Assembly: GCF_000518265.1 (NCBI RefSeq)
Contig: NZ_KI912412.1
Span: forward strand, 223,165-287,164
Reading direction: 5' to 3'
Length of the DNA stretch: 64,000 bases
Origin: Actinomadura oligospora ATCC 43269
GTDB lineage: Bacteria; Actinomycetota; Actinomycetes; Streptosporangiales; Streptosporangiaceae
Both the position numbers and the translations under genes were made by a program. Shown here one piece after another: positions 52,122 through 60,883 of the stretch. Numbering within the stretch: position 1 is the first letter of the stretch; every line of letters begins with the position of its first letter. The notes below the pieces were generated by a model. It ran no database searches, had not been told where the DNA came from, and saw only the letters and a program-made list of their open reading frames with translations.

Positions 52122-54659
52122 TCACCACGTTCGGGACAGGCGGTGGGTCAGCTCGGAGAGCGCGTCGTGGACGTCGTCCGCGGTGAGGGTGGTGAGGTCG
52201 GTCGGGGTCGCGGAGTCGCCCAGCGCGGCGGCGCGCAGGGCGCGGACGGCGGACGCCTTCTCGTAGAGGGTGCGGGCGAAACGTCCGTTGCCGAGTTCGT
52301 CGACGCGGCCGAGGCCGACGGCGCGCTGGAAGACCCGGGCCAGGTCGTCCAGGGCGGTCTCGGCCCACGCGTCGCCGCCCTGGCGGGCGATGAGCTGCGC
52401 GATCCGGAGCAGCTCGTCCGGGCCGTAGGACGGGAAGTCCACGCGCTCGTCGAATCGGGAGGCGAGGCCCGGGTTGGACGCGAGGAAGCGGTCCATGTCA
52501 CCGGGGTACCCGGCCAGGATGACGACCAGGCGGTCACGGTCGTCCTCGGCCCGCTTGAGGAGGGTCTGGACGGCCTCGGCGCCGAACGCGTCCCCGCCCG
52601 AGTAACCGGAGTTGACCAGGGAGTACGCCTCGTCCACGAACAGGACGCCGCCGAGCGCCGAGTCGACCACCCGGTTGGTCTTGAGCGCGGTCGCGCCGAG
52701 GTGCTCGCCGACCAGGTCCGCGCGCTGGACCTCCACGACGTCCGGGCGGGTGAGCAGGCCGAGCGCGGCGAAGATCCGGCCGAGCACGCGCGCCACCGTC
52801 GTCTTGCCGGTGCCGGGCGGGCCCGTGAACACGAAATGCCTGGTCGGCGGGCGGGTGACCAGGCCCTGCTCCTGCCGCATCCGGGCGACCTTCAGCTGCG
52901 CGGCGATCTGGTGGACCTGCCGTTTCACCGGGGCCAGGCCGATCATCGCGTCCAGGTCGCCGAGCGCCTCCTCCAGCGTCGGCGTCTCGGCGTAGCCGCG
53001 GTACCGCTCGGTCAGCTCGGCGAACGCGGCGTCCACGTCGCACGCGGTGAGGGTGACGAGTTCGTCGGCGGTCGGCGCACGGTCGCGGTCCCGGTCGGCG
53101 GCCACGACCCGCACGTCTCGTGCGCGCGCGGCCGCCTCGGTCAGTGACCGGACGAAACGGCCGTTGCCGAGCTCGTCCACGATGCCGCGCCTATGGATCT
53201 CGACGAACCTGTCGTGGAGACGGCCGCGCGCGGCGTCGTCGAAGCGGTCGTCGCGTCGGCCCGCGTGCAGCTCGGCGATCTCCAGCAGTTCGTCCGGACT
53301 GTAGGACGGGAAGTGGACGCGCGTCCCGAAGCGGGAGGCCAGGCCGGGGTTGGAGTCGAGGAACGCGCCCATGCGGTCCTCGTATCCGGCGAGGATCACG
53401 ACGAGGTTGTCGCGGTCGTCCTCGGCCCGTTTGAGGAGGGTCTGGACGGCCTCGTCACCGAACCGGTCCGGCTGCCCCTCGGACGCGTTGACCAGGGAGT
53501 ACGCCTCGTCCACGAACAGGACGCCGCCGAGCGCCGAGTCGACCAGCGCGTTCGCCTTGATCGCCGTCGCGCCCAGGTACTCGCCGACCAGGTCCGCGCG
53601 GGTCGCCTCCACGACGGTCGCGGCCGGGAGCAGGCCGAACGCGTGGAAGATCCGCGCGAGGACGCGGGCGACGGTCGTCTTGCCCGTCCCGGACGGCCCG
53701 ACGAACACCAGGTGCCGCATCGGCTTCTCGGTCGGCACCCCGGCAGCCGCCCGCAGATGCGCCGCCTCGATGGACGCCGCTATGGACCTGACCTGCCGTT
53801 TCACCGGTTCGAGGCCGATCATCGCCTCGAGTTCGGCGAGGGCCTCGCGGGCCGTGGGGGCGTCCGGTTCGTCCGGTGGGCGCGCCTCCGCCGCCGCTCG
53901 TTCCTCGTAGGCGGCCCGCGTCGCCTCCGGCACTCCGGCGTTCTCGGCCTGATCGTCGGGACGCCTGCCCTGGGTGGCCGGAGGCTTCCTGTCGGACGGC
54001 TTGGACTCCCGCGGCTCCCGCGGCCTCTTGCCGTTCGCGCTTTTCGCTTCGGTGCGTTCGCTGGACTGCTCCTGCACCCAGCCGGTCTCGTAAGCCTCCG
54101 CCGAGGACGTCCGCCGTGCCTGATCCCACCGGTACGCCAGGACGGCCAGCCCTGCGACCCATGCAGGGCCTGCGGAGAACTCCGGAACCGACAACGCCGA
54201 TCCGGCCGCGACCACACCGGCGGGGACGAGCGCCACCAGGGCCGTCCGCCAGGGCGCGTATCCGCGCAGCCGCAATGCGACGACGGCGATCGGCAGCGCG
54301 AGCAGCGCCAGCAACAGGCCAGGGTTCAGGTAGGCATGCGGATGGCCCGAGTACAGGCCCCCGAGGCCCACCGAGCACGCCAGCCACGCGACGACCACCG
54401 CGACGACCGCCATCCCCACCGGGGACCTGAGCGTCAGGTGCGCTACCACCAGCAGGATCACCGTGAACGCCGCGGCCGTCGGGACCGGCAGGTTCACCAC
54501 CGCCGCGACCGCGACGACACCGGCCAGCAGGACGAGGCCACCCAGGAACCGGAGCCCTGGCAGCACATGGAAGTACCGGCAGCGCAGACGCTCGAAGAGG
54601 TCCCGCGCCGCGGTCCCTGCCGCCGGGCGGGAGCCGGAGCCACCGAACAACGTCATCAA
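52122..54659 (-). CDS. Membrane-anchored double AAA+ ATPase (CbxX/EccA-like)
   Basis: 845 residues. Residues ~38-178 contain about six membrane segments, then a charged linker to ~265, then two CbxX/CfqX-type AAA+ domains. First: Walker A GPSGTGKT at 321-328, Walker B LFVDEA near 381-386; sensor text SNPGLASRFGTRVHFPSY; the C-terminal GNGRFVRSL. Second: Walker A GPPGTGKT at 613-620, Walker B and NPGLASRFDERVDFPSY likewise. EccA of type VII secretion has one such domain and is soluble, so two domains plus a membrane anchor are unusual. No EccB/C/D or WXG100 gene is in the window. It is cotranscribed with the AlkZ-like gene. Confidence 0.88.
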   Translation of the reverse strand: MMTLFGGSGSRPAAGTAARDLFERLRCRYFHVLPGLRFLGGLVLLAGVVAVAAVVNLPVPTAAAFTVILLVVAHLTLRSPVGMAVVAVVVAWLACSVGLGGLYSGHPHAYLNPGLLLALLALPIAVVALRLRGYAPWRTALVALVPAGVVAAGSALSVPEFSAGPAWVAGLAVLAYRWDQARRTSSAEAYETGWVQEQSSERTEAKSANGKRPREPRESKPSDRKPPATQGRRPDDQAENAGVPEATRAAYEERAAAEARPPDEPDAPTAREALAELEAMIGLEPVKRQVRSIAASIEAAHLRAAAGVPTEKPMRHLVFVGPSGTGKTTVARVLARIFHAFGLLPAATVVEATRADLVGEYLGATAIKANALVDSALGGVLFVDEAYSLVNASEGQPDRFGDEAVQTLLKRAEDDRDNLVVILAGYEDRMGAFLDSNPGLASRFGTRVHFPSYSPDELLEIAELHAGRRDDRFDDAARGRLHDRFVEIHRRGIVDELGNGRFVRSLTEAAARARDVRVVAADRDRDRAPTADELVTLTACDVDAAFAELTERYRGYAETPTLEEALGDLDAMIGLAPVKRQVHQIAAQLKVARMRQEQGLVTRPPTRHFVFTGPPGTGKTTVARVLGRIFAALGLLTRPDVVEVQRADLVGEHLGATALKTNRVVDSALGGVLFVDEAYSLVNSGYSGGDAFGAEAVQTLLKRAEDDRDRLVVILAGYPGDMDRFLASNPGLASRFDERVDFPSYGPDELLRIAQLIARQGGDAWAETALDDLARVFQRAVGLGRVDELGNGRFARTLYEKASAVRALRAAALGDSATPTDLTTLTADDVHDALSELTHRLSRTW

Positions 54660-54805
54660 GTCCGAGTAAAGCGTAGGAGATGCCCCAGCGGCACCCCTCC
54701 ATTCCGAGCTTCGACCCGCATAGCCACATCACTCTGTGTCAACTGGGACATTTGTACTGCGGGATCGCGGATCTCCGGCCCTGCCACCCGGCCCCTGCGG
54801 ATTTC

Positions 54806-54819
54806 TAGTGTTCTCCGCA
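54806..54819 (+). promoter_or_regulatory. Putative -10 of ABC exporter, leaderless start
   Basis: TAGTGT at 54806-54811 is followed by 7 bp to the ATG at 54819. No Shine-Dalgarno sequence precedes the ATG, so the message probably starts at it. A -35 is not clear. Confidence 0.45.
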
Positions 54820-55760
54820 TGAATGCGGTGGACGTGCGCGGTGTGAGCAAGGGGTTCGGGGACGTCCGGGCGGTGAACGACCTGGACCTGCGACTGGAGC
54901 GGGGACGGACGGTCGCGCTGCTCGGCCCCAACGGAGCGGGCAAGTCGACGCTGATCTCGATGATCCTCGGCCTGCGGGCCCCGGACGCCGGGACGGTCCG
55001 GGTGCTCGGCGGGACGCCGGAGCGGGCCGTCCGGGCCGGGCGGGTCGGCGCGATGCCGCAGACCGGACGGCTGATCGGCGGGGTCACGGTGCGGGAGCTG
55101 GTCGGGTTCGTCCAGCGGGCGCACGCGGCGGTCGCGCGCGGCCCGATGCCCTCGCTGGACGAGCTGATGGCCGTCGCGCGCGTCTCCGACCTGGCCGGGC
55201 GCCGCGCGGACGCGCTGTCGGGCGGGCAGGCGCAGCGGGTCCGGTTCGCTCTCGCGGTGGCGGGCGCGCCCGACCTGATCGTGCTGGACGAGCCGACCGC
55301 GGCGCTGGACATCGAGTCCCGGCGCGAGCTGTGGACCGCGATCCGGGCGTGCGCCGAACGCGGAGCGACGGTCCTGTTCTCCACGCACTACCTGGAGGAG
55401 GCGGACGCCGAGGCCGACCGGATCGTCGTGGTCGACCGCGGACGAATCGTCGCGGACGGCACCAGCGACGAGATCAAGCGCCGCGTCCCCGGCCGGACCG
55501 TGAGCGTCGACGCGTCCGTCCTGCCGGATCCGGCGGGCCTGCCCGGGGTGGTGAGCAGCGAGGTGGACGGACGGCGCGTCCGGCTGCACACCACCGACGC
55601 GGACGCGACCGTGCTCGCGCTCGCCGCCGCCGGGGCCGTCCGGGACCTGGAGGTCACCGGGGCGAGCCTCGAACAGGCGTTCCTGACCCTGACCCACACC
55701 GAGGATCCCAGCGGAACCCACGCGGGAACCCACACCGTCGCCGAGGAGATCGTCCGATGA
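54819..55760 (+). CDS. ABC transporter ATP-binding protein (ABC-2 exporter)
   Basis: 313 residues from ATG 54819. Complete set of motifs: Walker A GPNGAGKST, Q-loop AMPQTGRLIGG, signature ALSGGQAQR, Walker B LIVLDEPTAALD and H-loop His in LFSTHYLEEAD. The C-terminal ~80 residues are a DrrA-like extension. The permease starts inside its stop (ATGATG). Together with the kinase and regulator that follow it forms a module of exporter plus sensor, typical for resistance or envelope stress. Substrate unknown. Confidence 0.92.
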   Translation: MNAVDVRGVSKGFGDVRAVNDLDLRLERGRTVALLGPNGAGKSTLISMILGLRAPDAGTVRVLGGTPERAVRAGRVGAMPQTGRLIGGVTVRELVGFVQRAHAAVARGPMPSLDELMAVARVSDLAGRRADALSGGQAQRVRFALAVAGAPDLIVLDEPTAALDIESRRELWTAIRACAERGATVLFSTHYLEEADAEADRIVVVDRGRIVADGTSDEIKRRVPGRTVSVDASVLPDPAGLPGVVSSEVDGRRVRLHTTDADATVLALAAAGAVRDLEVTGASLEQAFLTLTHTEDPSGTHAGTHTVAEEIVR

Positions 55761-56488
55761 TGCTCGTCCACTATGTCCGGCTCGAGCTGCTGCGGCTGCT
55801 GCGCGACCCCGGCTACCTGATCATGACCCTGGTGTCGCCGCTGACGATGTACCTGGTCTTCACCAACCTGGACCTCGGCGGCGGGACGGGGTCCGACGGC
55901 GCGGCCTACTCGATGGTCGGGATGGCCGGGTTCGGGGCGATCGGCGCGGTCATGACCAGCGGCGTCTCGATCGCCGAGGACAAGCCGCTCGGCTGGATCC
56001 GGCAGCTGCGGCTGCTGCCCCTCGCGCCGTCCCAGGTGGTGGTCGGACGGGCCCTGTGCGCGATGGTCGCGGCGCTGCCCCCGATCGCGGCGGTCTGCCT
56101 GGCGGGCGGCCTGGTGAACGGCGCCTCGCTGTCCCCCGGACGCTGGCTCGCGGTGGTCCTGCTGCTCTGGCTGGGGATCGCGCCGCTCGCCGTCCTCGGC
56201 GTCGGGTTCGGGTACCTGCTGACCGCGCAGAAGGCGCAGATGGCCGGGCTCACGGTCTACATGGGCCTGTCCCTGCTGGGCGGGCTGTGGTTCCCGATCG
56301 CGAGGATGCCGTCCTGGCTGGCGGACGTCTCACGCGTCACCCCGGTCAACCGGTACGGCGAGCTGTCGTGGCAGGTGGCGGGCGGGCACGCCCCGACGCT
56401 CGCGGGCACGCTGGTGCTGGCCGCCTGGGCAACGGCGTTCACGGTGCTCGCGGTGATCGGCTACCGCCGCTCGGCGCAGGCGGTGTGA
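55757..56488 (+). CDS. ABC-2 type transporter permease
   Basis: 243 residues from ATG 55757, overlapping the ATPase stop. About six membrane segments at ~18-38, 50-75, 98-125, 130-160, 165-185 and 215-238. The loop LGWIRQLRLLPLAPSQVVVGR and the ending GLWFPIARMPSWLADVSRVTPVNRYGELSW are characteristic of ABC-2 permeases. It forms the channel for the ATPase upstream. A kinase gene begins 77 bp downstream. Confidence 0.92.
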   Translation: MMLVHYVRLELLRLLRDPGYLIMTLVSPLTMYLVFTNLDLGGGTGSDGAAYSMVGMAGFGAIGAVMTSGVSIAEDKPLGWIRQLRLLPLAPSQVVVGRALCAMVAALPPIAAVCLAGGLVNGASLSPGRWLAVVLLLWLGIAPLAVLGVGFGYLLTAQKAQMAGLTVYMGLSLLGGLWFPIARMPSWLADVSRVTPVNRYGELSWQVAGGHAPTLAGTLVLAAWATAFTVLAVIGYRRSAQAV

Positions 56489-56565
56489 CGCGTCCGTGCA
56501 GACCGGGACGTACCGTCCGCGCAGCTCAGGCCCTACGGTGTCGACGTGCGAAGAGTGAGGTGCTG

Positions 56566-57762
56566 ATGCGACGTCTCGTCGGGGCGCGGGCCCCTCGGAT
56601 CGTCCAGGACCACGTCCCCCGGCGGCCCGCCATGGACCTGAACAAGATGGACGAGAAGGGCCCCACGCCGTGGGCGTTCGTGTTCTGGGTCATCCTCGCC
56701 TGGTGGCCGTTCCAGGACGTCCTGCGGGGTTCGGCGCGTCCGTTGTGGCTGGCCGTGCCCCTGCTGGTGGGGTTCCTGGCCGTGTACGCCGGGACGGTCG
56801 TGGCGGCGTTCGACGGCCGCGTTCCGCTGTGGCCGCCGATCGTGGGCGTGGTCGCGCTGACCGGCGCCGCGGCCCTCGCGTCGGCGGAACTCGGCTCGCG
56901 CTGGTATGTGTTCTTCCCGCTCGCCGGCCTCGCCGCCGGGTCGGTCGCGGGACACCTGCCGAACCGGTCGCCGCGTCCCGAATGGGGACTGCTGGCGCTG
57001 GTCGGCGGGGTCTCCGGGGCCGTGGGGCTGACGATCTGGCTCGGCGGCGTGAAGGGCGGCGGCGCAGGAAGCATCTGGTGGGGGACGGTCTCGGCGGGCA
57101 CCGTGACCGCCATCGTCATCCGGCTGTTCTCGGTGATCGCGCTGCTGCGTGAGGCGCGCGAGGAACTGGCGCACGCCGCCGTCGCCGAGGAGCGGTTGCG
57201 GTTCTCCCGCGACCTGCACGACCTGCTCGGGCACACGCTGTCGCTGATGGTGGTGAAGGCGCAGGCCGCCCGGCGGCTCGCCGAACTCGACCCGGCGCGC
57301 GCCGCCGAGCAGGCCGCCGACATCGAGCAGGTCGGACGGCAGGCCCTCACCGAGGTCCGGCAGGCCGTCAGCGGATACCGGGGGCGGGGCCTCGCCGCCG
57401 AACTCGACCACGCCCGCACCGCGCTCGCCGACGCGGGTGTCCGGGCCGTGGTACGGCGCTCCGGCGGGCCGCTGCCGCCCGATCCGGACGCGCTGCTCGG
57501 CTGGGTCGTCCGGGAGGGCGTCACGAACGTCATCCGGCACAGCGGCGCCGGACGGTGCGTGATCACCGTCCGGAACGACGGGTCCGAGGCGTCCGTGGAG
57601 ATCACCGACGACGGCCGTTCCGGCGCGGAGGCGTCCGCCGGGAACGGGCTGTCCGGGCTCGGCGAGCGGGTCGGGTCGGCGGGCGGGACGCTCCGGACGA
57701 CGCCGTCCTCGTCCGGGTTCGTCCTGGCCGCGACGGTGCCGGTCGCGGCGGGTGGAGAATGA
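56566..57762 (+). CDS. Sensor histidine kinase, DesK-like (HisKA_3)
   Basis: 398 residues from ATG 56566, with GAGG about 6 bp upstream; ATG 56632 is possible. Five or six membrane segments at ~35-185. The H-box is RLRFSRDLHDLLGHTLSLMVVKAQAARRL with the phospho-His, then VVREGVTNVIRHSGAGRC (N-box), ITDDGRSG and NGLSGLGERVGSAGGTL. It follows the exporter genes and precedes a LuxR regulator, so it probably senses the exported compound or membrane damage. It matches the kinase at 4396-5568 closely in layout. Confidence 0.9.
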   Translation: MRRLVGARAPRIVQDHVPRRPAMDLNKMDEKGPTPWAFVFWVILAWWPFQDVLRGSARPLWLAVPLLVGFLAVYAGTVVAAFDGRVPLWPPIVGVVALTGAAALASAELGSRWYVFFPLAGLAAGSVAGHLPNRSPRPEWGLLALVGGVSGAVGLTIWLGGVKGGGAGSIWWGTVSAGTVTAIVIRLFSVIALLREAREELAHAAVAEERLRFSRDLHDLLGHTLSLMVVKAQAARRLAELDPARAAEQAADIEQVGRQALTEVRQAVSGYRGRGLAAELDHARTALADAGVRAVVRRSGGPLPPDPDALLGWVVREGVTNVIRHSGAGRCVITVRNDGSEASVEITDDGRSGAEASAGNGLSGLGERVGSAGGTLRTTPSSSGFVLAATVPVAAGGE

Positions 57763-57766
57763 TGCG

Positions 57767-58372
57767 GTGATCCGAGTGCTGCTCGCCGAAGACCAGGGCA
57801 TGATGCGGGGCGCACTCGCGCTGCTGCTCGACCTCGAGGACGACATCGAGGTCGTCGCGCAGGTCGCCGACGGCGCCGAGGCGCTGCCCGCGGCCCTCGA
57901 GACCCGTCCGGACGTGGCCGTCCTCGACATCGAGATGCCGAACCGCACCGGCCTGGACGTCGCCGCCGACCTGCGCCGCGACCTGCCGTCCTGCCGCGTC
58001 CTGATCGTCACCACGTTCGGGCGGCCCGGCCACCTGCGCCGGGCCATGGAGGCGGGCGCGCGCGGCTTCCTGGTCAAGGACGGCCCGATCGAGGACCTCG
58101 TCTCCGCGATCCGCCGCGTCCTGGCGGGCGAGCAGGTCGTGGACCCGGCGCTCGCCACCGCCGCCCTCTCCGTCGGCCCGAACCCGCTCACCGACCGGGA
58201 ACGGGACGTCCTGACGGCCGCGGCGGACGGCGCGACCGTGGCCGACATCGCGGGACGGCTGCACCTGTCGGAGAGCACCGTCCGCAACTACCTGTCGTCC
58301 GCGATCGGGAAGACCGGCTCGCGCAACCGCATCGAGGCCGTGGGCGCGGCCCGCCAGAACGGCTGGCTCTGA
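57767..58372 (+). CDS. LuxR/NarL-family response regulator (DesR-like)
   Basis: 201 residues from GTG 57767, with GGTGGAG about 9 bp upstream; GTG 57752 would add five residues. Receiver: VIRVLLAEDQGMM with the acidic pocket, phospho-acceptor Asp in VAVLDIEMPNRTG, Thr in IVTTFG and Lys in FLVKDG. The LuxR helix-turn-helix ends in VRNYLSSAIGKTGSRNRIEAVGAARQNGWL. It is the same length as the regulator at 3794-4399 and shares long blocks (RRDLPSCRVLIVT and STVRNYLS), so the two are paralogues. It probably controls the ABC genes upstream. Confidence 0.92.
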   Translation: MIRVLLAEDQGMMRGALALLLDLEDDIEVVAQVADGAEALPAALETRPDVAVLDIEMPNRTGLDVAADLRRDLPSCRVLIVTTFGRPGHLRRAMEAGARGFLVKDGPIEDLVSAIRRVLAGEQVVDPALATAALSVGPNPLTDRERDVLTAAADGATVADIAGRLHLSESTVRNYLSSAIGKTGSRNRIEAVGAARQNGWL

Positions 58373-58560
58373 CCGGACGCCTCCGTCCGGCCGCGCCACG
58401 GGAGGCGATTCGCCGACGCGATGTCCGCACCACGCACGAACCCGCTGCGGGGGCGTGTGGGCGGCGCCGCCGGGGGTGCGCCGCGCGTCCGCGCGATCGG
58501 GGGTCGGAGGGGTCGTACGATCGGGAGTCGCCGCCACGCCTCCTAGGTCCGGGAGAACCC

Positions 58561-59355
58561 TTGTCCGCTGCCGAGTCCACCTCCGCCGACCTCGCCCTGC
58601 CGGGCTTCGAGCCGGACGCGTCCGGGGAGTCCGGGGCGCGCCTGTCCCGGGTAGCCGGATACGAGATCGAGGACGAACTGCGCGCGCTGACCGGGCGTCC
58701 GCTGCGGATCGCCGGGGTGGACGAGGTCGGACGCGGCGCCTGGGCGGGCCCGGTCGTCGTGTGCGCGGCCGTCACCGACCTTTCGGCCCCGCCGGAACTC
58801 CCCGGACGCGGCAAGAAGGTGGTCAGGCTCACCGACTCGAAGCTCCTGACGAAGGCGCACCGGGAGGCGTTCGCCGAGGTCCTGCCGGACTGGCTGGACG
58901 GTCACGCGATCGGCGCGGCGTCCCCCGAGGAGATCGACGAGCTCGGCATGACGGCGGCGCTGCGGCGCGCGGCCGTCCGGGCCCTGTCGGCACTGCCCGA
59001 GCCGCCCGACCTGGTCCTGCTGGACGGCGACGTCGACTACCTGCGGGACCCGCGCTGGCGCGTCCGCTGCGAGGTCAAGGCCGACCAGCGCTCGATCACG
59101 GTCGCCGCCGCGTCCGTGCTGGCCAAGGTCCACCGGGACGGCCTGATGGCCGCGCTTGACACCGGTTTTCCCGGGTACGGGTTCGCCGACGCCGCCGGTT
59201 ACCCGTCCCCGGTCCACCAGAAGGCGTTGGAGGAGCACGGCCCGACCCCACACCACAGGATGTCCTGGTCGTACCTGGACGACCTGCCCCGCTGGCGGCA
59301 CCTGAAGCGCCACCGCGATCCGCTCGCCGGCGAGGGCCAGCTCAGCCTGCTCTGA
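58561..59355 (+). CDS. rnhB: Ribonuclease HII
   Basis: 264 residues from TTG 58561, preceded by GGGAG. RNase HII cuts RNA in RNA-DNA hybrids, including single ribonucleotides. Metal ligands Asp54 and Glu55 are in IAGVDEVGRGAWAGPVV, a further Asp in VLLDGDVDYL and a late Asp. LTDSKLLTKAHREAF is the conserved second block and SITVAAASVLAKVHRD the third, with FPGYGFADAAGYPSPVH at the C-terminus. The first ~45 residues before the catalytic core are a longer N-terminus than E. coli RnhB. Transcribed alone or with the HhH gene downstream. Confidence 0.92.
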   Translation: MSAAESTSADLALPGFEPDASGESGARLSRVAGYEIEDELRALTGRPLRIAGVDEVGRGAWAGPVVVCAAVTDLSAPPELPGRGKKVVRLTDSKLLTKAHREAFAEVLPDWLDGHAIGAASPEEIDELGMTAALRRAAVRALSALPEPPDLVLLDGDVDYLRDPRWRVRCEVKADQRSITVAAASVLAKVHRDGLMAALDTGFPGYGFADAAGYPSPVHQKALEEHGPTPHHRMSWSYLDDLPRWRHLKRHRDPLAGEGQLSLL

Positions 59356-59370
59356 TTCGCCCCCGGCAGG

Positions 59371-59407
59371 CGTCAATCGCGCACGCGTGGGTAAAGCGCG
59401 ATTGACG
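59371..59407 (+). repeat. Perfect 12-bp inverted repeat before the HhH-protein gene
   Basis: CGTCAATCGCGC at 59371-59382 pairs exactly with GCGCGATTGACG at 59396-59407 across a 13-base loop. It lies 15 bp after the rnhB stop and its right arm ends just before the ribosome binding site of the next gene (GGGAGG at 59407-59412). It could be the rnhB terminator or a 5' leader hairpin that occludes the site. Confidence 0.85.
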
Positions 59408-59419
59408 GGAGGTGCGTAG

Positions 59420-60052
59420 ATGGACGCTGTCGTGAAGAGGCTGTTGCGTGAGGCGGGTCAGACCTATGCCGAGGAGGTGGGCATCCCGCTCAAGGACCAG
59501 CCGGGTCCGCTGTTCCGGCTGCTGGTCCTGGCCAACCTGCTCAGCGCCCGGATCGGGTCGGACATCGCGATGGCTGCGGCACGCGAGGTGTTCGAGGCGA
59601 GCGGCGGCACCGCGCGGGGGCTCGCGCGGATGACCTGGCAGCAGAGGGTGGACGCGCTGGGCCGCGGCCACTACGTCCGCTACGACGAGAGCACCGCGAC
59701 GCGCCTCGGCGACATGGCCGACATCGTCCAGGACAAGTACGGCGGCGACCTGCGGCGACTGCCCATCGAGGCCGAGCGCGACGCCGCCCGCGCGGGCGAG
59801 CTGCTGCGCGAGTTCCCCGGCATCGGGCCGGTCGGCGTCGACATCTTCTGCCGCGAGGCCCAGCACATGTGGCCGTGGCTGCGTCCGTACATGGACGCGC
59901 AGGCGCTCAAGGGCGCCGAACGCCTCGGCCTCCCCGCCGACCCGAAGCGCCTCGCGGACGAGGTGCCCGACAAGGACCTCGCGCGCTTCGCCTCCGCGCT
60001 CGTGCGCGTCGCCCGCGACAAGAAGCTGGCCGAATCCGTCCTGAAGGGCTGA
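59420..60052 (+). CDS. HhH-type endonuclease III-like protein
   Basis: 210 residues from ATG 59420 with GGGAGG upstream. The hairpin-helix-hairpin is LLREFPGIGPVGVDIFCREAQ (~129-148) and Asp159 (RPYMDAQALKGAERLGLP) sits where EndoIII-type glycosylases have the catalytic Asp. The Lys that gives EndoIII its lyase activity is not seen, and there is no Fe-S cysteine set, so if active it would be monofunctional. The N-terminal half has the helical core (LFRLLVLANLLSARIGSDIAMAAAREVFEASGG). The specific substrate is unknown. Confidence 0.75.
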   Translation: MDAVVKRLLREAGQTYAEEVGIPLKDQPGPLFRLLVLANLLSARIGSDIAMAAAREVFEASGGTARGLARMTWQQRVDALGRGHYVRYDESTATRLGDMADIVQDKYGGDLRRLPIEAERDAARAGELLREFPGIGPVGVDIFCREAQHMWPWLRPYMDAQALKGAERLGLPADPKRLADEVPDKDLARFASALVRVARDKKLAESVLKG

Positions 60053-60066
60053 CCGATTTCGGAATG

Positions 60067-60101
60067 CGGCCGGGACTCTTCGTCACGCGTCCCGGCCGTT
60101 T
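60067..60101 (+). terminator. Rho-independent terminator
   Basis: CGGCCGGGAC at 60067-60076 pairs exactly with GTCCCGGCCG at 60089-60098 around a 12-base loop, followed by TTT. It ends the HhH-protein gene 15 bp downstream of its stop. Confidence 0.82.
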
Positions 60102-60156
60102 CCTGTGATGCCGAAGTCGCTGTTTCCGCTGCTCAGGGCCGAATTCCGGGCTAGCG

Positions 60157-60816
60157 TCAGAGGTGGACGACGATGTCGTCCAGGGGCTTTTTGGTGATGT
60201 CCGGAACCATCGCGCCGTCCGCCGGGTAGCCGACCGGAATGACCACGTACGCCCGTTCCTCCCGGGGACGCTCGCAGACCTCGTTCAGGAACTTCATCGG
60301 GCTCGGCGTGTGGGTGAGCGTCGCCAGACCGGCCTGGTGGAGGGCCGCGAGCAGGAAGCCCACGGCGATCCCGACGGACTCCTTTACGTAGTACGGTCGC
60401 GGCGAGTGAGGGCCCTTGTGCACCTCGAACACGACGATGACGGCCGGGGCGTCCTCGAGGAACGGCTTACGCCAGTCGGTGCCGAGCGGGGCCAGCGCCT
60501 CCAGCCACTCCGGCGACGCCCGGTGCTTGTAGAACTCGCGCTCCTCCGCCTCAGCCGCCTCGCGCAGCCTGCGCTTGCGCTCCGGATCGGTGATGACGAC
60601 GAACCGCCACGGCTGCACGTTCGCGCCGCTCGGCGCGGTCGCCGCGGCGCGCAGGGCGTGCTCGACCACCTCCGGCGGCACCGGGCGGGGCCCGAAGTCG
60701 CGAACCGTCCGGCGCAGCGTCATGGTGTCGGCGAACGCCCGCGCGCGCTCGACCGCGTGCCCGGCGGGCACGTCGAACCGGGGCGCGGGCACGACCGGAT
60801 ACGGGTACTGGCTCAT
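60157..60816 (-). CDS. Nitroreductase-family flavoprotein, iodotyrosine-deiodinase-like
   Basis: 219 residues. Flavin-binding N-terminus RRTVRDFGPRPVPPEVVEHALRAAATAPSGANVQPWRFVVI, then a lid-like region with YKHRASPEWLEALAPLGTDWRKPFLEDAPAVIVVFE, YVKESVGIAVGFLLAALHQAGLATLTHTPSPMKFLNEVCERPREERAYVVIPVGYPADGA. That pattern is close to the iodotyrosine deiodinase branch (flavin-dependent dehalogenation) rather than NfsB-type nitroreductases. Bacterial members have known or suspected dehalogenase activity. It stands alone. Confidence 0.85.
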   Translation of the reverse strand: MSQYPYPVVPAPRFDVPAGHAVERARAFADTMTLRRTVRDFGPRPVPPEVVEHALRAAATAPSGANVQPWRFVVITDPERKRRLREAAEAEEREFYKHRASPEWLEALAPLGTDWRKPFLEDAPAVIVVFEVHKGPHSPRPYYVKESVGIAVGFLLAALHQAGLATLTHTPSPMKFLNEVCERPREERAYVVIPVGYPADGAMVPDITKKPLDDIVVHL

Positions 60817-60883
60817 GCCCTCGTTCTAACCGGCGGCCCGTCCCGTCCACAACGGCAAGATCTGCCACCCGGAACGCGGGCCG

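Noticed and set aside
43905..54659. A complete type VII (ESX) secretion locus
   Set aside because: SseB-domain proteins and an EccA-like ATPase are present, but no EccB, EccC, EccD, MycP or WXG100 genes occur in the window.
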